Origin: an uncultured Candidatus Saccharibacteria bacterium
GTDB taxonomy: Bacteria; Patescibacteriota; Saccharimonadia; Saccharimonadales; Saccharimonadaceae
DNA length: 7,710 bases
Assembly (NCBI GenBank): GCA_947095985.1
Contig: CAMUPZ010000029.1
Span: forward strand, 1-7,710
Direction: 5' to 3'
The position numbers and the translations under genes were made by a program. Below, piece after piece: positions 1 to 5,285 of the stretch. The notes beneath the pieces are model-generated. The model saw only the letters and a program-made list of their open reading frames with translations. It did not search any database and was not told where the DNA came from. How positions within the stretch are numbered: position 1 is the first letter of the stretch; every line of letters begins with the position of its first letter.

Positions 1-55
1 GAAAACCGGCGTGCGGTAAAACGTACCGAGGGTTCGAATCCCTCCCCTTCCGCCA
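1..55 (+). tRNA. tRNA-Ser (anticodon NGA), 3' part only
   Basis: The window opens inside the anticodon loop. The first two bases (GA) read as the last two anticodon bases, followed by the 3' side of the anticodon stem (ACCGG). A long class II variable arm follows: GTGCG (11-15) pairs with CGTAC (22-26) around the loop GTAAAA. The T-arm is GAGGG-TTCGAAT-CCCTC (28-44), then the acceptor 3' strand CCCTTCC (45-51), discriminator G52 and an encoded CCA (53-55). A long variable arm, G discriminator and anticodon ending in GA together indicate serine. The first anticodon base and the 5' half lie outside the window, so UGA, CGA and GGA cannot be separated, although the visible anticodon-stem region closely resembles bacterial tRNA-Ser(UGA). 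Confidence 0.93.
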
Positions 56-70
56 AGATGGTAAGCTGAA

Positions 71-99
71 ATGTTCGCCAAAACGAGGCGAATATTTTT
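71..99 (+). terminator. Intrinsic terminator after tRNA-Ser
   Basis: ATGTTCGCC (71-79) pairs with GGCGAATAT (87-95) around the loop AAAACGA, giving up to nine pairs with one G-U. The right arm runs into a short T-run (95-99). It lies 16 bases after the tRNA CCA end and before the next promoter, so it most likely ends the tRNA transcript. The T-run is short, so termination may be moderate. Confidence 0.65.
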
Positions 100-115
100 A
101 TGTAGCGAAATATAC

Positions 116-144
116 TTGACAAAAAACAAAGCTTATGCTAACAT
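116..144 (+). promoter_or_regulatory. Sigma70-type promoter for the 113-aa ORF
   Basis: A perfect -35 TTGACA (116-121) is followed after 17 bp by TAACAT (139-144), which carries an extended -10 TG at 136-137. The start site is expected near 151, giving a leader of about 39 nt before the ATG at 190. A CATAAT at 142-147 is an alternative -10, but its spacing is 20 bp. A perfect dyad, TTATG-CTAA-CATAA (133-146), overlaps the -10 and could be an operator. The leader can form a small bulged hairpin at 153-172 (GTATTCTA/TAGATAC). Confidence 0.8.
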
Positions 145-189
145 AATAACCAGTATTCTAAAAAATAGATACAAAAAAGAAAGAATAAA

Positions 190-531
190 ATGAATTTAGT
201 GCAACAGTTTTTTACTGCTACAGCTATGCTGGTGAGCTTAAACGTAGCGTTCAGTATATTTATTCATGATACTAACATTGATAAGGCATTTTTATCATCT
301 TGGAAAATGTATAGTGTTCATGGTGATGTTGAGAGTGACGGAAAAATGCCGGAAACTAATCCACACACCCATCCAGAACACTCAGATCTGTCTAATGTAT
401 TAAAGGAGAGCTCGGCGCGTCCACGAACCACGCCTCGTAACAACGATAAAAAGCGACTGCGTCAAAAATATGCTGCTCGTGGACAACATACTTTTGATGG
501 ATATCACCTTGATCTTGACGCTGTAAGCTAG
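190..531 (+). CDS. Small putative single-pass membrane or exported protein, function unknown
   Basis: I do not recognise this 113-aa protein. Residues about 7-25 form one hydrophobic segment that would span a membrane or act as an uncleaved signal anchor; the residues before it carry no positive charge, which is unusual for a signal peptide. The rest is hydrophilic: a histidine-containing stretch with H59, H61 and H64 (PHTHPEH), a basic stretch at about 78-98 (PRNNDKKRLRQK) and an acidic, aromatic tail (FDGYHLDLDAVS). No cysteines are present. The ATG follows an A-rich leader without a clear Shine-Dalgarno. A strong dedicated promoter lies upstream, and the stop (TAG) sits one base from the end of the convergent valS, which argues for a real, tightly packed gene. 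The basic tail could contact nucleic acid or anionic lipid, but that is a guess. Its neighbours give no functional clue. Confidence 0.72.
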   Translation: MNLVQQFFTATAMLVSLNVAFSIFIHDTNIDKAFLSSWKMYSVHGDVESDGKMPETNPHTHPEHSDLSNVLKESSARPRTTPRNNDKKRLRQKYAARGQHTFDGYHLDLDAVS

Positions 532-532
532 A

Positions 533-3088
533 CTATTTCAAGCTAATTACTTCTAATTCTGAAACCAGCCGAGTAATGATTTTTTCCTGCTCGGCTAATT
601 GTTCGCGAGTTTCCTCAACAAGGTGTGCTGGGGCTTTCTCAATGTAAGTTGGGTTGTCTAGTCGTTTCTGTAATCCTGACAATTTTTGGCGTGCTTCCGC
701 TAATCTAACCTCAAGATTTTCCTGATGCTGATATAGAGTTTCGCTATCAATATCCAGCCACGCTTCCCTGTTGGCGGCTGCCAGTCTGAGGCCACGCGGT
801 TGATCTGTATGTTCGACTGACTCGAGGCGCATCAGATGCTTAATAGTGTCTTGATTGTCAGAAATTAGACTGTCGTTGCCATATAATAATCGATATTTTT
901 TATTACCTGGCAATTCAGCAATCACCCAGCGACCCTCGGTGACTAGTGTCTTTAGCTGCTCAAATTGCTCGGCGGCAATTGGGTCAAATTTTTCTGGAGT
1001 CGGCCAAGTCTCGCGCATTAAGATTCCGTCGGTATAGTTAAGGGTTTGCCAAATTGTTTCCGTAACAAACGGCGCAAACGGGTGTGCAATTTTTAGAGAA
1101 GTCGCCAGTACCCATGATAATAAGGGACGGTTAATTGAAGTCTTAGATGATTCGATGTACCAGTCGGCTACGTCGTCCCAAATGGTATGGTAAACCGTTT
1201 CTGATGCTTCAGAAAAACGATACTGCTCTAATCGAACAGCCACGTTATTGGCGGCGTCATTTAATTGACGAATAATCCAGTGGTCGGCCAGAGTTTGTGG
1301 CTCCAGCTCAGCAATTTGATGATTATCGCCAATTTGCGCCTCAACAAACCGGGCGATATTCCAGAGTTTATTGCAGAAATTGCGTGCAGCAATAACCGAA
1401 CCTTTATTAAAGGCTTGATGCTGAGCTGGGGCGCGACCAGCGATGATTCCCATCCTGGTAGCGTCTGAACCAAATTCAGCCACCAACTCCATTGGATTAA
1501 TAACGTTGCCTTTGGACTTGGACATTTTTTGGTTATGCTCATCATTAACCATGCCGTGTAAATAAACCTCTTTGAAAGGTAGTTTACCTGTACGATATAG
1601 ACTCAACATAATCATTCGTGCCACCCAAGCGCGCATAATATCCATGCCGGTCTCCATCAGGCTGGTTGGGAAATATTTGGCTAGTTCCCCGTCGCTTAAA
1701 TAGTCAGTTACTACATATGGCCATTGACCGGATGAGAACCAGGTGTCGAAGGTGTCCTCTTCTCTAATATATGTTGTGTTATTCACAACAATCTTCTGTT
1801 CGTTGGTGCGAGTGTCGAATATCCAATCTTTAGGATCGTTTTCATTAACAAATGCTGGAATTGGAATTCCCCACGGGATTTGACGCGAGATATTCCAGTC
1901 TTTGAGTTGTTTGAGGTACGCGATAAGCTCGCGGCATTTAGAGGCGGGATAAAAAGTAACTTCTCCCCTTTCAAGCGCATCAATTGCTGGTTTGGCCAAA
2001 GGTTCCATCTTAACAAACCATTGTTCCTTAACCATTGGTTCGATAACGCTACCACATTTATAACAATGACCGACAGCATGCTCAATATTGCTTTCGCCGC
2101 GGCGTAATTCCAGTGCGTCTAGGGCTTCTAAAACTCGAGTGCGGGCCTCTTCTGGGGTTAACCCTAAGAATTGGGCAGGAACATTTATCATCTTGCCTGC
2201 TTGGCTAATGATTGACTCTAAAGGCAAATCGTGTCGTTTGGCAATTTCAAAATCGTTCGGATCGTGAGCTGGAGTGATTTTAACGGCGCCAGTACCGTAG
2301 CTCATATCAACATATTCGTCTGCAATAATTGGAATTTCCTTATCAACAATCGGTAGTAAAATGCGTGTACCGACTAGGTGCTTGTATCTTTCGTCATCTG
2401 GGTGTACTGCTACCGCTACGTCGCCAAGCATAGTTTCGGGGCGAGTGGTAGCCACGATAATCTCGCCAATTTTATCCAATGTTGGGTAAGCTATTTGCCA
2501 TAACTTCCCCTTTTCATTCCTATGTTCTACTTCAATATCAGCGAAACTGGTTTGGTGTTTGGTGCAGTAATTAACGATGCGCTCACCTCTGTAGATTAGA
2601 TCATCATCCCACATCTTTTTGAAGGTGTCATATACAGTGCTAATAACTTTATCATCCAAGGTAAAAGTTAGATGTTTCCAAGAAGCACTAATACCTAAAG
2701 CACGCAGTTGCAGTTCCATGTTACCACGCTTTTCTTGGACAAAATTCCAGACTTGGCTATAGAGTTGATCTCGAGAAAAATCGAATCGACTCTTCCCCTG
2801 CTTGGTCAATTCCCTCTCATACACTACCCAAGTCTCGAAGCCAGCGTGATCGGCACCCGGAATAAATATCGCATCATCACCCTTCATTCGGTGATAGCGG
2901 ATAAGTATATCCTTTAGGTTCATGTCTAGAGCGTGTCCAATATGTAGATTACCATTAGCGTTAGGTGGTGGCATGACTATAGAATATGGCTTACCTACCC
3001 CTGTCGGTTCTAGAGCGCCACTAGTTTCCCACATGGCATAAATGTTTGGTTCGTAGTCATTTGGTATGTATTGTTTGGCTAGCTGCAT
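533..3088 (-). CDS. valS: Valine--tRNA ligase (ValRS)
   Basis: This cytoplasmic class I synthetase charges tRNA-Val with valine using ATP. The protein is 851 aa, within the usual ValRS range. The Rossmann catalytic domain shows PPPNANGNLHIGHAL (HIGH at 49-52) and GADHAG (78-83). The CP1 editing domain has ATTRPETMLGDVAVAVHP (213-230) and YGTGAVKITPAHDPNDF (264-280). A single CxxC (C342, C345) precedes the QWFVKM segment. FDTWFSSGQWP (447-457) and KMSKS (521-525) complete the catalytic core. An anticodon-binding helical domain occupies about 600-720, and a C-terminal coiled-coil tRNA-binding arm about 785-845, including NPTYIEKAP. The start is supported by AGGA seven bases before the ATG. Two core segments deviate from common bacterial ValRS: GADHAGFETWVV and SRQIPWGIPIPAF. 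It lies downstream of femAB and tsaD on the same strand but has its own promoter and structured leader. Confidence 0.96.
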   Translation of the reverse strand: MQLAKQYIPNDYEPNIYAMWETSGALEPTGVGKPYSIVMPPPNANGNLHIGHALDMNLKDILIRYHRMKGDDAIFIPGADHAGFETWVVYERELTKQGKSRFDFSRDQLYSQVWNFVQEKRGNMELQLRALGISASWKHLTFTLDDKVISTVYDTFKKMWDDDLIYRGERIVNYCTKHQTSFADIEVEHRNEKGKLWQIAYPTLDKIGEIIVATTRPETMLGDVAVAVHPDDERYKHLVGTRILLPIVDKEIPIIADEYVDMSYGTGAVKITPAHDPNDFEIAKRHDLPLESIISQAGKMINVPAQFLGLTPEEARTRVLEALDALELRRGESNIEHAVGHCYKCGSVIEPMVKEQWFVKMEPLAKPAIDALERGEVTFYPASKCRELIAYLKQLKDWNISRQIPWGIPIPAFVNENDPKDWIFDTRTNEQKIVVNNTTYIREEDTFDTWFSSGQWPYVVTDYLSDGELAKYFPTSLMETGMDIMRAWVARMIMLSLYRTGKLPFKEVYLHGMVNDEHNQKMSKSKGNVINPMELVAEFGSDATRMGIIAGRAPAQHQAFNKGSVIAARNFCNKLWNIARFVEAQIGDNHQIAELEPQTLADHWIIRQLNDAANNVAVRLEQYRFSEASETVYHTIWDDVADWYIESSKTSINRPLLSWVLATSLKIAHPFAPFVTETIWQTLNYTDGILMRETWPTPEKFDPIAAEQFEQLKTLVTEGRWVIAELPGNKKYRLLYGNDSLISDNQDTIKHLMRLESVEHTDQPRGLRLAAANREAWLDIDSETLYQHQENLEVRLAEARQKLSGLQKRLDNPTYIEKAPAHLVEETREQLAEQEKIITRLVSELEVISLK

Positions 3089-3102
3089 AAGTAATTCCTG
3101 AC

Positions 3103-3189
3103 TTTTTCACGCGAAAAAAACAAATTAAAAATAACCCATACTTTTCACACGAAAAGAAGTGTCATTAAATATAACTCTTTTTTCGCGTG
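3103..3189 (-). promoter_or_regulatory. Three-dyad symmetric element in the valS leader
   Basis: Three copies of a box TTTTC-AC(A/G)C-GAAAA occur here. Copy 1 is TTTTTC-ACGC-GAAAAA (3103-3118) and copy 2 is CTTTTC-ACAC-GAAAAG (3141-3156), both perfect 6-bp dyads. Copy 3 is on the opposite strand, with a degenerate outer arm, centred at 3186.5. The centres (3110.5, 3148.5, 3186.5) are exactly 38 bp apart. Copies 1 and 3 form a perfect 12-bp inverted repeat: CACGCGAAAAAA (3108-3119) against TTTTTTCGCGTG (3178-3189). The element falls entirely within the predicted valS 5' UTR and ends about nine bases before the Shine-Dalgarno. It could be a multi-site protein operator or an RNA fold in which a 12-bp stem encloses a small hairpin. 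No T-box conserved sequence is visible. The repeats are seen directly; the regulatory role is inferred. Confidence 0.55.
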
Positions 3190-3204
3190 TTTGTTTCAAC
3201 TCCA

Positions 3205-3233
3205 ATTATAGCATGAAAAAAGGTGAGGTAAAA
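3205..3233 (-). promoter_or_regulatory. valS promoter with extended -10
   Basis: Read on the minus strand, TTTTAC (3233-3228) is followed after 17 bp by TATAAT (3210-3205), with a TGC directly before it that makes an extended -10 (TGCTATAAT). The start site is expected near 3198, giving a 5' UTR of about 110 nt. The promoter lies between the femAB stop codon (3238) and the leader dyads, so valS can be expressed apart from the upstream genes. No terminator separates femAB from this promoter, so readthrough is also possible. Confidence 0.75.
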
Positions 3234-3237
3234 TAAA

Positions 3238-4155
3238 TTAACGGAGAGATTGGTATGTGCGATAGAGCTGATATGAAATAGGCTTCATAGGTAAATCCCA
3301 GGCACCGCCAAAAGTGATATCGCTACCACCAAAAGAACGTTTAAACTTAGAAAAGCCAGCCCACGGGTGATTAGCCGGGGAGTCTTCTGGCGCAACACCA
3401 TATAAGTCGAACAATTTAAGACCCCTTTCTTTAGCATCGAACAACATATGTGCTACTAAGACGTTGCCGCCGCGTTGTTTAACGAAGTTGCTATCTGTGC
3501 CAGTGTGAGCATAATAGCGAATAGAAGGGCTGTCGTATACAATAGTGGCGGTAATTGGCGTATTCTGATAGGTGACGTAAAACAGGGAAGCGGCTCCCAA
3601 GGGGAATAATGTCTCTGATTGTCGTTGGAAGTAGCTATCGTTGTGTGGACGCATGCCGGTTCGTGCGGCGACTTTATGAATAAGTTGCAGAAAAATTTTA
3701 ACGTCGTCCGGGTTGGTCGAATGATGAATTTTGAGTCCTTTTTTGGCGTAGTTTCTGTATAAATTACGATTACTGGCACTCATATTAGACATCAATTGGT
3801 CGGTTGATTTTGTCAAGTCAATGACGTTTGTACGTTCAGGCTGGAGTTGTTGATAAGTAACTTTTTTCCAGTGATGAGATTTGAGATATTCAGCAAAATC
3901 TGGGTTGGTTGGTTCGATCCGTAAAAAAGTAACGTGATATTTTTTTGCAAGTTCAATCAGTGAGTCGATAGCTAAATGTAACGACTCCTCATTTTTGGCA
4001 GTCGGTCCGTACGGGCAGTAGAGACGGGAGTTACCTGTGCCACGCTCTAATATAGCCATAAACTCCCAGCCGTTGCCAGCTTGACGGAAAGTCTGGCGAC
4101 CAAGTGATTGCTGAAATTTTTCCCAAGCGATTGATTGTAAGAAATGTTGATTCAT
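3238..4155 (-). CDS. FemA/FemB-family peptidoglycan cross-bridge aminoacyltransferase
   Basis: FemAB-family (FemX/MurM-like) enzymes transfer amino acids from aminoacyl-tRNA onto the stem peptide of lipid II or related precursors at the inner face of the membrane. The 305-aa protein, a GNAT-fold ligase, fits the family by pattern: FLQSIAWEKF (5-14), YCPYGP (46-51), FLRIEP (77-82), RTNVIDL (108-114), a basic MSxxxRxxxRxxxKKGLKI region (125-143), YYAHTGTD (214-221), ERGLKLFDLYGV (243-254) and GFSKFKRSFGG (267-277). There is no signal peptide, as expected for a cytoplasmic enzyme. The ATG is preceded by GGAG at 8 bases, and only 18 bp separate it from the tsaD stop, so it is probably cotranscribed with tsaD. 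The amino acid added cannot be read from the sequence. It is somewhat shorter than staphylococcal FemA/FemB, which carry a coiled-coil arm not seen here. Confidence 0.9.
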   Translation of the reverse strand: MNQHFLQSIAWEKFQQSLGRQTFRQAGNGWEFMAILERGTGNSRLYCPYGPTAKNEESLHLAIDSLIELAKKYHVTFLRIEPTNPDFAEYLKSHHWKKVTYQQLQPERTNVIDLTKSTDQLMSNMSASNRNLYRNYAKKGLKIHHSTNPDDVKIFLQLIHKVAARTGMRPHNDSYFQRQSETLFPLGAASLFYVTYQNTPITATIVYDSPSIRYYAHTGTDSNFVKQRGGNVLVAHMLFDAKERGLKLFDLYGVAPEDSPANHPWAGFSKFKRSFGGSDITFGGAWDLPMKPISYQLYRTYQSLR

Positions 4156-4173
4156 GTTGTAATCTCCACAACG

Positions 4174-5244
4174 TTAAATTGATGTCATTGATAAACTTGG
4201 CTGCACTTCCAGGTCGTACGGGTCAGTGGGCTGGTCAATTTGAGCACGGTAATAGCCGAGTGCAGCGATCATGGCAGCGTTATCGGTGCAGAGCTGGATG
4301 GGCGCATAGTCAATTGACAGGGGTAGGGCGGCCGAAAGTTGATGGCGAAGTTCCTGATTGGCTGCTACGCCGCCAGCAATGACCACCGAGGCTGGCTGAA
4401 AATCATCATAAGCCTGGCGAGTTTTATCAACCAGGGTCTTGATAGCAGTGAATTGAAAGGAGGCGGCCATATCATGCCTTAATTCATCGTCTACAAGCCC
4501 TGGAAGCTCGTGTGAAGGAAAAGTAAAGTCTTTTCCAACTTCTCGCTGAACGGCTCTTAAAACGGCTGTCTTAAGGCCAGAGAAGGAAAAGTCGTATTCG
4601 CCTGATAATTTCGCAATAGGTAGCTGAAAAGCATGTGGATCTCCGAGTTCGGCCGCTTTAGCAATAGCTGGGCCGCCGGGATAAGGTAACCCAATGATTT
4701 TAGCGACTTTATCGAATGCTTCACCGACGGCATCGTCTTGAGTTTGACCGATGAGTTGGTACTCGCCATGATTCTTAAAGAGAACAAGTTGCGAATGCCC
4801 GCCAGAGACAATCAATGAGAGCAGGGGGAATGACGGTTGTTTTTTTGGTAGTGATAGAGATAGATTGCCAGATTGTTGATTGATAAAATTAGCGTATACA
4901 TGAGCTTCAACGTGGTGTATTTTGTAAAGCGGTTTATGGTGGATAATAGCGAGAGTGCGGGCAGCAAGAGTGCCGATAAGTAGCGAGCCGATCAATCCGG
5001 GCGCATAAGTTACGGCAATAGCATCAATGTCGCCCCAGGTGCAATTTGCATCAGATAGGGCCTTTTTAATGACTGGGTTTATGACTTCCAAATGGCTACG
5101 AGCGGCAATTTCCGGAATAACTCCGCCATATTCGGCATGGATATCGATTTGGGAATTGACGACATTTGAAAGTAAACGTTCGCCATATTCAACGATTGAC
5201 GCCGCCGTTTCGTCGCAACTGGACTCGATTCCCAAAATCCTCAT
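4174..5244 (-). CDS. tsaD: tRNA N6-threonylcarbamoyladenosine transferase TsaD
   Basis: TsaD transfers threonylcarbamoyl from TC-AMP to A37 of ANN-decoding tRNAs, working with TsaB and TsaE after TsaC/Sua5 has made the intermediate; none of these partners is in the window. The 356-aa length is normal. The ASKHA-fold signatures are MRILGIESSCDETA (1-14), the Fe/Zn-binding HxxxH at H111 and H115 (HHVEAHVYANF), SGGHS (147-151), AVGEAFDKVAK (172-182), YPGGP (188-192), SFSGLKTA (220-227), GGVAANQ (291-297) and CTDNAAMIA (319-327), where D321 is the third metal ligand. A polar insertion at about 122-138 precedes the SGGH strand. The ATG at 5244 has no Shine-Dalgarno and follows the -10 by only eight bases, so translation is probably leaderless. 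It heads a leftward unit with the femAB gene and is divergent from murE-like. Confidence 0.97.
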   Translation of the reverse strand: MRILGIESSCDETAASIVEYGERLLSNVVNSQIDIHAEYGGVIPEIAARSHLEVINPVIKKALSDANCTWGDIDAIAVTYAPGLIGSLLIGTLAARTLAIIHHKPLYKIHHVEAHVYANFINQQSGNLSLSLPKKQPSFPLLSLIVSGGHSQLVLFKNHGEYQLIGQTQDDAVGEAFDKVAKIIGLPYPGGPAIAKAAELGDPHAFQLPIAKLSGEYDFSFSGLKTAVLRAVQREVGKDFTFPSHELPGLVDDELRHDMAASFQFTAIKTLVDKTRQAYDDFQPASVVIAGGVAANQELRHQLSAALPLSIDYAPIQLCTDNAAMIAALGYYRAQIDQPTDPYDLEVQPSLSMTSI

Positions 5245-5252
5245 TTGCTTTT

Positions 5253-5261
5253 ATTATAACA
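5253..5261 (-). promoter_or_regulatory. Extended -10 of the tsaD promoter, predicted leaderless mRNA
   Basis: On the minus strand the sequence reads TGTTATAAT (5261-5253), a consensus extended -10. No good -35 is visible at 16-18 bp, as is common when the TGn is present. Only eight bases (AAAAGCAA) lie between TATAAT and the tsaD ATG at 5244. Transcription would start within about 0-2 nt of the start codon, which explains the absence of a Shine-Dalgarno. Confidence 0.7.
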
Positions 5262-5269
5262 AATATAAG

Positions 5270-5278
5270 TGGTAAAAT
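5270..5278 (+). promoter_or_regulatory. Extended -10 of the murE-like promoter, predicted leaderless mRNA
   Basis: TGGTAAAAT (5270-5278) is an extended -10 on the + strand; no convincing -35 is present. Seven bases (AAGTATT) separate it from the ATG at 5286, so the expected start site is at or next to the start codon. There is no Shine-Dalgarno in that gap. It lies within the same 41-bp intergenic region as the tsaD promoter, in the opposite orientation, so the two polymerase footprints must overlap. Confidence 0.6.
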
Positions 5279-5285
5279 AAGTATT

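Noticed and set aside
1..189. Integration site of a mobile element at the tRNA-Ser 3' end
   Set aside because: No integrase is present and no duplicate of the tRNA 3' sequence was seen in the window.
419..484. 8-bp inverted repeat GTCCACGA / TCGTGGAC inside the small ORF
   Set aside because: It lies in coding sequence with a 50-base loop and no T-run; arms of this length can arise by chance.
1261..1545. Minus-strand open frame inside valS, and similar open frames inside valS, femAB, tsaD and murF
   Set aside because: These overlap well-supported genes in other frames, have no recognisable motifs, and lack their own promoters or ribosome sites.
3103..3189. CRISPR-like array, because of the regular 38-bp spacing
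   Set aside because: The repeats are about 16 bp and A/T-rich, one copy is inverted, and the even spacing follows from a single centre of symmetry.
3089..3204. T-box riboswitch upstream of valS
   Set aside because: The leader is only about 110 nt and lacks the conserved T-box sequence and a terminator/antiterminator pair; the repeats present are of a different kind.
4104..4382. Plus-strand open frame across the tsaD/femAB junction
   Set aside because: It is antisense to conserved TsaD and FemAB sequence and has no supporting signals.
5166..5285. Upstream in-frame ATG extending the murE-like protein by 40 residues
   Set aside because: It would overlap tsaD by 79 bp antisense, precede the promoter, and encode sequence unlike any Mur ligase N-terminus; the ATG at 5286 fits the promoter and the family.
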